NCBI GenBank assembly: GCA_902651635.1
Contig: CACRSC010000015.1
Location: forward strand, 359,788 to 423,787
Reading direction: 5' to 3'
Length of the DNA stretch: 64,000 nt
Source: Mastigamoeba balamuthi
Taxonomy: Eukaryota > Evosea > Mastigamoebida > Mastigamoebidae
Under the pieces are notes generated by a model. That model was not told where the DNA came from and searched no databases. It saw only the letters and a program-made list of their open reading frames with translations. Each line of letters starts with the position of its first letter. Within the stretch, counting starts at the first letter, position 1. The translations under genes and the position numbers were made by a program. Of this stretch, positions 1-10,278 are shown in pieces.

Positions 1-2342
1 TACATAGAAGGTGCTCTGAACAGCCGATCCAGGCGAGAACATGAAGGCCGAGAGTCGCCCAGCCGCAGCGGGCTTGGCCTGCGGCGTCGCTGGGGCCGGC
101 GACGAGGACCTGCCAGAGGACACGGCCGAAGCCGCCGCCCCCGCGGAAGAAGTCGTCCCCGACGACGCCGGTGACACCTGGCAGTCGTCCTGCTCGTTGC
201 TGTCGCAGCGGAAGAGGAACTGGTCGAGCGATGGCCTGCGGCCGGCCTGCATCGTCAGCCTCTTGGCCGCGGTGAACGGCGAGTGGTAGGCGGGCTTCTC
301 GGGCTCGCCGTCCTGCATCTCCTCCTCGTCATCGTCGAGGTTGATGACGCCTGTCGACACCGCGCCCTCCGACACCGGAGGATCGCCGCAGTCGAGCTCC
401 ACCGTGTCTCCTGCATCGGGCTCGTCCTTCGGGCTGGAGCTGCGCTCCTCGGGTTTGCCATCGTCAGCGGTCGCCTCTTCACAGGGGCGCTCGTCCTGCT
501 CCCGCTGGCCCAGGACAACGTACTCGACGGGTTGGCAAGCGGTATCCGGCTTCAAGTACTGTGCATCGCGCGACATCCTGTCGAAAAACCGGCTGCGCAC
601 GACCACGGGCAGGTCCTTGCCTGTCTCTTGGGCCAAGTCTTCCCCGGGTTCCATTTCCTCGTCGGCTCTCCTCCGCTTCTGAGGCGGCTCGCTCATCGGG
701 GTTCCCGAAGCCGAGGCCGTGGATCTCGGAGGCCGGAAGGGCTTGCGTGCGCTCGACTTCCCCTTTGGCGTGGTGACTGCAAGTCAAATGAGTAGAGGTG
801 TTGCGCGCTGCAGCATACGCAGATACGGGGAGGTTGTTGAGCGTGCAACAGGCAGAGCGTGCGGGTCCGCTGGCGGCTTCCCTGGCGTCCCGGGGCCTGC
901 CTCTGAAAGTTTCTTTAGCAGAGACGAGGCTGAGGAGCGCACTGAAGTAGTTGACCAGGGTGTTGCGCTGCGACGGGGTGTGTGTTGGCGTGAATCTCTT
1001 GGTCGGAGATGGCGCCGTCAGACAGTGCTGTATTGGCTTCGGCAGTGCAAACAGCTTGTTGGTGACTGGGTCCATGTCCCCGTGCGCAATTGCCTGTGCA
1101 ATCTCCGGTGGCAGTGGTGCACCAGCGACCGCTGCGGCTATCTCTGCGTCCTCAGCGGTCTCTGGCGGCGTCAGCGGGACCGCCAGCTGCGACCTCGGGT
1201 CGAAAACGATTTGATGCTGGAAAGTGAGCATTGCCTCCCTGAAGGTGGCCTCGTAGCCCAGCGGGAAGCTGATGTTTTGCTCCAGGGCAGAGGCCCTAAT
1301 CGCGCGGATGGGGTCTCCGTGCTTCTTGATCATCTTCACAGCCGTTCGCAGCCCGACGCCCTTGGGCGCCTTTGCGTAGTCGCAGCCAGACAGAATGCAC
1401 ACCGATCGCAGCAACTCCACAGAGTTGACCGCGTCTCCCAGCTGGTCCTCGCAGTTGCGGAGCAAGTCCGCATCAAAGAGGCGCCCATCGCCGTTCTTCT
1501 CGAGCTTGAACATAACCTGAGCACGAGTGAGGGACGAGGGTGCAACAAACACTCCGAGACCTTGCGGACACCGTAGGGGACGAGGTCGCTGTCCTCGGTG
1601 ATCACAAAGTCCACGATGCCGTTCAGTGCCAGGTACGCCAGCTGCGCGTCTGCCTCGTAGGGCGCCACGACGTACTCGATCTGCATCTCCCGCAGGATCT
1701 GGGGTGCCATCGTTGCGATGAGTTGCTGCTGCATGTCCCATACACGCTGCACACCATAACGAACTCGCGGGCAAGCTGCGGGGTGATATCCACGGCCTTC
1801 TGGAAGTGTCCTGTTGCCTTCGCGCGGTCACCTTCCCTAAGGCATTGCATCCCCTTGGCCATCTCCTCGTCCCTCCTCCTGCAAGCGACGCCGATCGAAT
1901 CCAGATATAATTAGTGTCTGCACTGTAAAGATAGGGCAGGACTTCAGGAATTGGTGGGGACAGCTGTTGGAAATCAAGTAAGGGGCGCAGTTTTTGGCGC
2001 CAAAGAGGTACACCGGGGCACTAAAACCACCACACAGCGCCCATTGAGACGGTTCGCGCACGTCCTGCGGTCGACCTCGGTGAGGCGCTTGGCGGGCAGC
2101 GGGGCGCCGTCCAGGACCACGAAGGGGACCACGCCGTAGTGCCTGAGCAGCCCGAGCATGAACTTGACAAACGACTGCCACCGCGTCGTGGGCGTGCCAG
2201 TGCACAGCTCCAGCGAGCACGAGAAAACCGCGCGGTGCAGCCAGCAGTAGCCGTCTACGGCGGCGCGCTGCCCCTTGAGCTCCGAGAGGTGGGCGTCGCG
2301 CGTCGCATTCTCGAGGAGGGGGAGGAGGCCTTGGATGCCCAT
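1..2342 (-). CDS. EXO1: Exonuclease 1 (Rad2/FEN1 superfamily), 3' end beyond the window
   Basis: 5'-3' exonuclease/flap nuclease of mismatch repair and end resection. Five exons can be read on the minus strand: 2342-2062, 1878-1761, 1728-1561, 1516-943 and 776 to the left edge. The N-terminal domain starts [13 protein letters not shown]. The internal nuclease domain has [13 protein letters not shown] and ITEDSDL (metal-binding acids), then [15 protein letters not shown] (the H2TH region), all in the order typical of EXO1. The rest is a long disordered tail with a [10 protein letters not shown] stretch that looks like a SUMO-interaction motif. The tail is still open at base 1, so the stop is outside the window. 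The second intron is only 32 nt, or 14 nt with an alternative acceptor. Two donors read GTGCGC. Confidence 0.85.
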
Positions 2343-2636
2343 GCGTCCCCGCGCGGTGCCGGTTTTTCTCCGTCTAATTGGGATTCACATATCTCTCCCC
2401 CACCGCTGGATATTTACCCCTAGGTATCAGGAACTGGACAGTCACGGCATTTCCATGAGAGTGGCGAAGAAATCACGGCGAGATTACACACTGAGGGGCT
2501 CTTGTTACACTCCGATAGTCGATTGCCAACCTTCCACTCGCTGCCTCAAGGGATCACTGGGAGCAGATGCGTGCCGTTGTGGCTGTGTGATACATGCGTT
2601 TGAACGCATTGAGGTTCATCCGCTCTGCACGGCTTG

Positions 2637-4287
2637 TCAAGTGCTTGTGTCTTCGTGCGCCTTCTCCTCCTGCTGTACCGTGGGGTCCGGAGTTGCCGCC
2701 TTCTTGACAGCGAGGGCGATATCCTGAGGCTTTGGCGGCGCCGAAGTGCCGCGAGGAGTGGAGGCAACGGGGCTGATGAGCCCGGAGATGGTTGCAGGCG
2801 TTCGCGGGCTGGGAGCTCCGGAAGCCGGCAACGGCAGGCCCGGGTGCTTGTCGGGCGGGACTGCGACCTTCTGGGCGTTCTCGGGAACATCCGGAGCGAG
2901 AAGGCACTTGCCAAGCGGGGGCAGGTCGCCGAGCAGAGAAGCAGCCTGTGGCTTCGACTTGGCCTTCTGGACCTGCTCCTTGGCCTTGTTGTGCTTGGCA
3001 CCCTTCTTCAAGCGGACAACGTCGATTGTTGACTCGCGGTTGTTCTCGGCGATCTTGGTCTTGTTCTGTATCATCTTGCGCAGCTCGGCGGCCTTGCGCT
3101 CCTCGATAGCTGCCACGGTCTCGCGAGCATCGTCCACGCGAGCAACGTCCTCTGCGGCGGCCTTGCGTCGCTTCTCTCGTTCCTCTTCGCGCTTCTTCTT
3201 GGCGTGCTCCATTCGCTGCGCCAGAGTCTGCTGGTCGAGTGGGGTCTGTGCACGAGGCTGCTCTAGCCTGTTCTGCAGAGGCAATGGCACGCGACCTCCC
3301 TTCTTGTTCCCGGATCCTGTGTCCTTGAACAGGTCCGCGTCCACCTCGACGATCTGGAACATTTTGTTGTGGCCCGCTGTTTCCAGAGTTAGAATGACCA
3401 GCAGGGGAGAAACTGGGGAGTGCATACTGTGGTCCTGTGCCGCATTCGCGCCAGACCCAGGAAGGATGCCGGGGAGCATGTCGCCAGATGTCTTGAGCTT
3501 GGCTTGCGGGGCATTCTGGGGTGCTGCCTGTGGCACTTTGGCTTTTGGAGCCGCCGCGGTAGTGGCCGAGTTTCTCTTATTTTCCTGGGTTGACACTGCC
3601 GACACGGCCTTGTCGACAGGCTGCTGCGCCTGTGCCTGCGACGGGGGAACTATGATCTCCTCTGTTGCGGGCTCTGCGGCTGTTGCTTTGATCTGTGTTG
3701 TCGCTGTCTGAGGTGCGGGCTGCGATGCTGCGGGAGCCGACGACTCCGTGGGCGACTGGATCGATGGCCCGAGCTTCTCTGACGAGCTCTTCTTGATCCC
3801 GGACCCCGACTTCCTCAAGGCGCTCTCAGGCCTCTCAGCTTTAATGGGCTCGGCCGAGAACGCCTGTACAGGTGCCTGTGGCGGCTTCGCTGGTTCATCG
3901 GCTAGGGTCGATGCTATTTTTAGAGCGTGAGCATTTTCCGCTCGACCGCCGACTTGAACGGCGATGGAAATGCATGGGGGTGGCATAGCACGCACACTTG
4001 GCCCGGGGCGACACGCGGTTCTGCGTATGCACCTTCTCCTCGACGGCGTTGTCTGCGGTGATCACCGAATGCGCGCGCGTGGCACGCGCCGGGGTTTATA
4101 AAATTACCGCAACAGGTTCTTTCGCAGCGATAATAAAGTGAGGTTCGCATTCCGCCACGGGGGAGCCTCTGCCTCGCAGGGAGCCGGGGGGACACTGCGC
4201 GGCACTTGCGGATGAGGAGGACGGGTTCGCACCTTGGTCCGCGGGCCCTGTCTCCACGACCTTGGTCTTGCTCCCCATGCACCCCAT
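2637..4287 (-). CDS. Unrecognised low-complexity coiled-coil protein with MGC N-terminus
   Basis: I do not recognise the family. The main open stretch (3995-2637, about 450 codons) is rich in A, P, K, Q and S. A highly charged helical segment, roughly residues 250-350 of that stretch, contains repeated KKREEEREKRRK-like runs and looks like a coiled coil. The start at 4287 is inferred: an ATG there gives MGCMGSKTKVVE, a good N-myristoylation/palmitoylation signal, and a GT-AG intron near 4110-4050 brings it in frame with the main exon. A second in-frame intron is likely near 3370-3425. The gene is divergent from PDI. The C-terminal half loosely resembles microtubule-binding coiled-coil proteins, but that is not an assignment. 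Confidence 0.5.
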
Positions 4288-4701
4288 TTCCCGGTCTTGG
4301 GCGTCGCCGAAGGACTGCGGACGGAAGGAGAGGGTGGCCTGGCGCGAAGGAAGGCGAGGTAGGTGCAGCCCCGCCTGCGGAAGCAGAGCGTTCGAAGCAA
4401 AACACGAAGCTGACCCTTTATTTGTCAGCGAAAAAAACCGGATACGGGTGAGGTCTTGAATCTCGTCACGAAATGAATCCTCTCTCTCACTCTGCGCGAG
4501 TGTCGGTGCCAGAATATCGTGGTGATGGCATATGAGTGGTGGACGAGGCACCTGCCTTGTCCTTGAGCAGGTGATGCCGAGAACTTGTTATCCTCAAGAT
4601 TCTCTAGCAATATCTTTCGTCAAATCACTTCACGTGTACACCTCCTGCGTCACCTTTTCGTTTTTTGTTGGCTTACCCCCCAAGGGCTCGAGCACACACC
4701 C

Positions 4702-6199
4702 ATGAGGACCGCAGTCGTTGTCGCCGCGCTTGTGGCGCTCACCGTCGCCGGAGACGTTCTCCAGCTGACCAAGTCGAGCTTCGACAGCACCGTCAACAAC
4801 GAGGACCTCATCCTCGTCAAGTTCTTCGCCCCCTGTGCGATCAATTTCAACTCGCGCTCTCTCTCCCTCTTCCTCACCCGCCCGCCTTCTAACCGCAATC
4901 ACGCCCACAGGGTGCGGCCACTGCAAGAAGCTGGCGCCCGAGTACGAGAAGGCCGCGACGATCCTGCTGAAGGAGGACCCGCCGGTGAAGCTGGCCGAGG
5001 TCGACGCCACTGTCGAGAGCGACCTCGCGTCGCGCTTTGGCGTGACGGGCTACCCGACGCTCAAGCTGTTCCGCCGCGGCACCGAGGCCCCCTACAGCGG
5101 CCCCCGCGACGCCGACGGCATCGTCAGGTACATGCGCTCGCAGAACGGGCCCGCCGCCAAGGCCCTGGCGACGGCCGACGCTGTCGACAAGTTCCTCGGC
5201 GCCGTCAAGGACGACGTCTCGGTGATCGGCTTCTTCTCCAAGGCCGGCACCCCCGCCGAGAAGGCGTTCCAGTCGCTGGCCTCGGCGCTGCGCGAGGACT
5301 ACAGGTTCGCCGTCGTCTCGGACGAGGCGGTCATCAAGGCCAAGAACGGCGGCAAGGAGGGCGTGTTCGTGTTCCTCCCCTACCCCGGCGAGGAGAGCCC
5401 CGTCGAGGTCGCCAACGCCGCGATCCCCGCCATGACCAGCGCCCTGCACCGCGCCGCCGTCCCGCTGGCTGGCGTCTACAAGGCCGCCTTCGCCAAGCGC
5501 TACGACGCCGTCGGCCTGCCGCGCGTCACCGCGTGGGCCAAGATCAGCGAGGACGACCCCTCGGGCACCAAGTACATCGTGAACCGCCTGCGCAAGGCCG
5601 GCAAGGAGTTCAAGGGCAGGCTCGTCTTCGTCGCCGCCGACAGGAGCGACAAGGACTACTCGGAGCTCGGCTTCGCGGCCGACGCCAAGATCTCCCTGGG
5701 CGTCATCGCCAACGGCCAGCGCTTCAAGGGCGAGGCTGCGGCGTTCAGCGTCGAGGCCGCCAGGAAGCTGGCGAGGGAGTACCTCGAGGGCAAGCTCGAG
5801 CGCCACATCAAGAGCGAGCCCGTCCCCGCCAAGAACGACGAGGACGTCCTCACTGTCGTCGGCAAGACGTTCGAGGACGAGGTCGTCAAGAGCGGCCGCG
5901 ACACGATGCTGCTCTTCTACGCGCCGTGGTGCGGCCACTGCAAGGCGCTGCACCCCAAGTACGACGAGCTCGCCAAGAAGCTCGCGCCGCACAAGGACCT
6001 CGTCAGGATCGCCAAGATCGACGCGACGGCCAACGAGTACCCGCCCCACTTCAAGGTCAACGGCTTCCCGACGATGTACTTCGTCAAGGCCAGCGACCCC
6101 GCCCACCCCGTCGAGTACAACGGCGACCGCGAGGTTGCCGACCTCGAGAAGTTCGTCCGCGCGCAGACGACCAAGACCCTGCCCAAGCAGGAGCTCTGA
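4702..6199 (+). CDS. Protein disulfide isomerase, ER
   Basis: Oxidoreductase/chaperone of the ER lumen, 473 aa after removing one intron (4835-4910, donor GTGCGA). The splice rebuilds the first active site: exon 1 ends in T and exon 2 begins GG, giving W in APWCGHCK at about residues 43-50. Layout is signal peptide (MRTAVVVAALVALTVAG), thioredoxin domain a, two non-catalytic b-type domains, and thioredoxin domain a' with YAPWCGHCK near residue 384. The protein ends in KQEL, a KDEL-type retrieval signal. Length and architecture match classical a-b-b'-a' PDI. The start is the first ATG followed by a hydrophobic leader. No other intron is needed. Confidence 0.93.
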
Positions 6200-6430
6200 G
6201 CGGCCGACCACCTTCGTCCAACAGCTGTCTGAGAAAACAGGCCACAATAGAAAAGCAAGATTCCCCAACCCCAGAGATTTTTTGTCTTCTACGCCTGATT
6301 GCTCTGGCGGTGGCACAGAAGCAGCCCGCGAAATCCTGGTAACTCGCCGAAGTCCGTGACGTGTGACATCGTGTTTTGCCTGGTGGTCCCCTTGGTTGAC
6401 TGAACACCCCGGTTCAAATTCAGCGCACCA

Positions 6431-8036
6431 ATGCTGCGGAGCTCTGCCAAGTTCGCGCTGCCCTCGCGGCGCCAGAGTGGCGCGTTCCCCAAGATCGCCT
6501 CCCCGCGCACGTCCTTCCCGAGCATCGAGCGCGTCCTCGGCCTGCCGCGCGGACACGTCCAGCCCGGCCAGACGCTCGACCTGAACCGCATCCAGCTGAC
6601 TGACCTGGTGCGACCCTTTGACCTTTTTTCCTCGTCCCCGTGTGGGTTGGCGCCTGCGCCTAACAGCGCACCGTCGGGCCGGCCGGCAACAGCTCTCGGC
6701 GAATGACGGCAGCGAGACCGAGGCAGAGCTGTTCGACCTCGCCGAGACCATCGTGAACCGCGTGTACGGCAACAAGGTCTACCTGCGCGGCATTGTCGAG
6801 GTAGGCGGAGTGCTGGCGGCTAGTGCCCTTCGCTGAACCTCTAACTCCGCCCGCGCACAGTTCTCCAACGTCTGCGAGAAGAACTGCAACTACTGTGGCA
6901 TTCGCAGGGAGGTGAGCCGGCTTGCCACCGCCTTGTCTGGCCCGTGGTTTGACTGTTTGTTGCCCGCCCGTGCAGATGCCCAAGCAGGCCCTTCCGAGGT
7001 ACACCATGCCCGACAACGAGATTGTCGAGTGTGCCCTGTGGGCCCAGAAGCAGCGCCTGGGCACCGTGATGCTCCAGTCTGGCGAGGTCTCGCACCCCTC
7101 GCGCATCAACTGGCTCATCGACGTCATCACCCAGATCCGCTCGCGCTCCATCGAGGCGTAAGAGCCCACTTTTGCTGAAAGCGTGCGGTTTGTTTTCTCA
7201 ATTCCGTGCCACGTCACAACACAGGGACACTGTGCACAAGAAGGGCGTGGCTGTGGCGCTCTCTGTCGGTGAGCAGTCGTACGACGTCTACAGGAGGCTG
7301 TTCGAGGCTGGCGGCCGCAGGTTCCTGCTGCGCATCGAGTCGTCGAACCCCCTGCTGTACCGCTCGCTGCACCCCGCCGACGGCATGCACACGTGGGAGA
7401 AGCGCATGAGCTGCCTGCGCGACCTGGGCCGCGTCGGCTTCCAACTGGGCACCGGCGTCATGATCGGCCTGCCGCAGCAGTCCAACTGGGACCTCGCTGG
7501 TGACATCCTGTTCTTCAAGGAGATCGACGCCGACATGATCGGCATGGGGCCCTACGTCGTACAGGCCGACACGCCGACGGGCAAGGTCTGGACCGAGCTC
7601 CACGGCAGGGAGGACCGCGAGGAGTACAACAGGCGCCTGCTGGCCCTCAGCTCCAGGATGATCGCCCTGACGAGGATCACCCTCGGCGACGCCAACATCG
7701 CCGCCACCACGGCCCTGCAGGCCATCCACCCCACCGGCCGCGAGCTCTGCCTGCGCCGTGGAGCGAACCTCATGATGCCCATCCTCACGCCCACCAAGTA
7801 CAGGGAGGAGTATCAGCTCTACGAGGTGCATCCACCATACACGGCGGGGGGTGCTCCTTCGGTGCTGACCGCTTTTCCTGCAGGGTAAGCCCTCGATTCA
7901 CGAGGCGGCTGAGGAGACGCACGCCTCCCTCGTCAGGCGCGTGCACGTCGCTGGTAAGGAGGTCGCCGATGACGTCTGGGGCGACCCTCCGCACTTCACG
8001 CGCAAGCAGGCCGCCCGCGCGGACAACCTGCAGTGA
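6431..8036 (+). CDS. hydE: HydE, radical-SAM maturase of [FeFe] hydrogenase
   Basis: Radical-SAM enzyme of [FeFe]-hydrogenase H-cluster assembly, acting with HydF and HydG. Six exons (6431-6607, 6693-6800, 6861-6911, 6976-7157, 7225-7825, 7884-8036) give 423 aa. The cluster motif CEKNCNYCGIRRE (CX3CX2C) follows SNV, as in HydE and unlike BioB or ThiH. Other HydE-like blocks are MLQSGE, LLRIESSNP, GTGVMIGLP, MIGMGPYV, DANIAATTALQ and the TPTKYREEYQLYE end. The N-terminus MLRSSAKFALPSRRQS is basic and hydroxylated and lacks acids, consistent with targeting to a mitochondrion-related organelle (inference). Its presence implies hydrogen metabolism in an anaerobic eukaryote. HydF and HydG are not in this window. 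Confidence 0.92.
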
Positions 8037-8222
8037 TTGCCGAGCCCCTTGGATTGTTCGTTGTTCCGAACTGAAGGAGAAACAAAACCACCTTAGTACA
8101 GTGATCATAGACAGTGTTTCCCCTCCAACAGCTGGGTCAGTATCACTGAACACCGACAACTGATGCAAATGAATCGATTCGATTGACACGGTTAGCACTG
8201 GGCACTGGAGACACGGAGAGTT

Positions 8223-9376
8223 CTACCACAGAAGCTCCCTGAGCAGCTGCACGGTGTGGTCGGGGCCCTTGACGGTGTACGACTTGACCCTGGGCGAGAC
8301 GCTGATCTCGTGGTCGTTGCCGCCCTGTTATCCATACTTTAGATGAAAATGAAAGAAAGGGTGCCGTCGCGTACGGGCTCCGTGCGGTCGCCGAAGAAGT
8401 AGATGTTCGGGAAAGCGTCCAGGAAGCGCAGGCAGTAGGTCTTGTCCCAGCCCAGCGGGAACACGTCGAAGCTGATCTGGCCGCCGACGGAGAACTTGAG
8501 GCCGAAGTTGCCGAAGCGCGCCTCGAGATCAGAGACAAACTTCTTCCTCACCTGGTGGACCTGTGTGGTGCCTTGTGAGGTCAGAACAGCGCAAGGGAGG
8601 AGGCGCGGGCGAGGCTTCCGGACCTTGTCGTACTCAAAGAACTCCTCACGCTCCTTCTGCGAGCAGTTGCGGCCGATGGGGCTGACGTTGAGCATGCCGT
8701 TCCTCAGCTCGATGAACGTCCCGCTGCGCGAGCCGTCGACAGCACCGAAATTAGCGCCCGACAACGAGGGCGCGGGCGCACCGCTTGATCGGGATGTCGA
8801 GGTCGGCGATGTAGTGCAGGCAGAAGTTCAGGAACTCCTTCAGGCGCTGCTCGCCCAGGAACTCCTTGATGCTCTGTTAAGAGATCGACCCGCAGACGCA
8901 GAGGAAAAATCAGCAACCGTCGAACGCGCCACGCCGCCAGGCGCGCACGCACCGCAGTGGCGAGGAGGTTGCCGTTGTGATACGCGTTGAGCCCGTTCTC
9001 GGCGAACACGTACTCGGCGATGCCGAACACTGCAGTAGAGCGGCGGGGGGTCAACGCGCTGCCCGCAGTGGGCGTGGGGGGGGCGGCTGTGCGGGGTGGA
9101 ACTACGGACCGTCCTCGCCCATCTGCTCCTTGATCTTGGGGAGGTCAGACCCGCCCACGATCGCCACCGTCGCCTTCTGCGACAGCTCGTGCAGGAACGC
9201 CTTCATTTCTGGCGTTGCCGCCTGTGCGCGCATACGAAGGGAAGGCGGCGGATTCGCGTTGAGAGACGGGATTCAGCGGCAGCAGCCAGCGCTCAGGCTA
9301 GTGTTAGGCCGCGCACGTTGCGGGGCTTGGTGAGGGTGCCGTCGACGTCGAAGAGGACCAGAGGCTTGGCGGCCAT
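8223..9376 (-). CDS. PMM: Phosphomannomutase
   Basis: Interconverts mannose-6-phosphate and mannose-1-phosphate for GDP-mannose, feeding N-glycans and GPI anchors; HAD superfamily, cytosolic. The first exon (9376-9317) encodes [20 protein letters not shown] with the catalytic DxDGT. Later exons carry [71 protein letters not shown] and GGNDHEI, all diagnostic of eukaryotic PMM. About six short introns are needed; the first is 9222-9316 with donor GTGCGC. The end is LLRELLW followed by TAG. It converges on HydE, 186 nt away. Exact inner exon boundaries were not all fixed. Confidence 0.92.
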
Positions 9377-9603
9377 TGCGGAGCGAGGTGTGTTGACAGA
9401 CAGGTGCTGTTGTTTTTCTGAACCCCAACGACGCCCCCAAACAGGGATTTAGCGGAGCGGGCGGTCCATGGATGGGATTCTTCTTCGCTGAGTCATGTGG
9501 GGGGTGAAAATCGCCGGGTTTCCTTGCTGCTGACGTGGTTTCGGCCACGTTGCGTGTCGGCAGGTCCGGGAAGCGTGTCTCCCCCGCACATGAGTCACGC
9601 GGT

Positions 9604-10170
9604 TCAGCAACGATCTCCCTGGGCGAACGCAGACGGGTCCAGCCTGATGCCCGTGGCAGCAGCTGCCCAACTGAGCCAGGCCTGCAGGTACGCGTCCCTG
9701 CCACCGGGCGCCTCCTGGACGACGCCTGCCATGAGCTCTGCGGTGCCACACGGGTGCAGGCAGAGGAACGGCATCCCCGTGACGGGATGCTCGCACTGCG
9801 TGATGGTCGACCCGTGCGCTCGCGCCCTGGCGTCGGCGATGCCCGGGCAGAGCTCCCTGATGGCCTCGGCGGGAACCAGAGGCTTCACGCACGACTCGGA
9901 CGACTCCTCGCGCCAGACAGCCAGGTACATGACGGGGACTGCGTACGAGGGGCTCCACAGGACGTGGTGCTCGACGACCAGCGAGGAGGTCGGGGAGACA
10001 GGGCAGGGGCCACGGCAGAGATACCCGCGCGCTGCCCCGACGGCGCCGGCGATGGTGGAGCGGTCTATCCACCGCCAGGAGCAGTCTCCATGGCGCGCGA
10101 GCGCGAGGGCGAGCTCCGAGGCCTGCCTCTTGAACTCGTCCCAGCTCAGCGTTCCTGGAGCCTGTGCCAT
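9604..10170 (-). CDS. ATG10: ATG10, E2-like enzyme for ATG12-ATG5 conjugation
   Basis: Single-exon gene of 188 aa. It contains the Autophagy_act_C signature: HHVLWSPSYAVPVMYLAVW, then ITQCEHPVTGMPFLCLHPC with the catalytic cysteine in HPC, then YLQAWLSWAAAATGIRL. Spacing and length agree with ATG10 rather than the longer ATG3, which has an acidic loop before its catalytic HPC. ATG10 forms a thioester with ATG12 from ATG7 and transfers it to ATG5 in the cytosol. It is divergent from the BAG6-like gene with only 108 nt between the start codons, so the two probably share a bidirectional promoter (an AGATATTT box lies near 10200). Confidence 0.88.
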   Translation of the reverse strand: MAQAPGTLSWDEFKRQASELALALARHGDCSWRWIDRSTIAGAVGAARGYLCRGPCPVSPTSSLVVEHHVLWSPSYAVPVMYLAVWREESSESCVKPLVPAEAIRELCPGIADARARAHGSTITQCEHPVTGMPFLCLHPCGTAELMAGVVQEAPGGRDAYLQAWLSWAAAATGIRLDPSAFAQGDRC

Positions 10171-10198
10171 GAGATTCGCGAGTAGATTCTGGGTCCAG

Positions 10199-10212
10199 CA
10201 AGATATTTGGTG
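10199..10212. promoter_or_regulatory. ATATC-type box in the ATG10/BAG6 bidirectional promoter
   Basis: An AGATATTT box sits in the 108-nt gap between two divergent start codons, about 30 nt from ATG10 and 70 nt from the BAG6-like ORF. The same kind of AT-rich box recurs in other 5' flanks of this window. Function is inferred from position only. Confidence 0.3.
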
Positions 10213-10278
10213 AATCCGAACAGTAATCCCTTTGTTGTTTCAAGAAGGACGCAGGCGCCGCCTTCAAAGCGAGCCCGA

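Noticed and set aside
6395-6431. tRNA-like GGTTCAAATTC followed by GCGCACCA just before HydE
   Set aside because: The would-be T-stem does not pair (CCCCG versus CAGCG) and no D-arm, anticodon arm or acceptor stem could be drawn.
4889-6775. 628-aa open frame antisense to PDI
   Set aside because: Shadow ORF; the plus strand encodes intact PDI with both CGHC sites, and the antisense product is low complexity.
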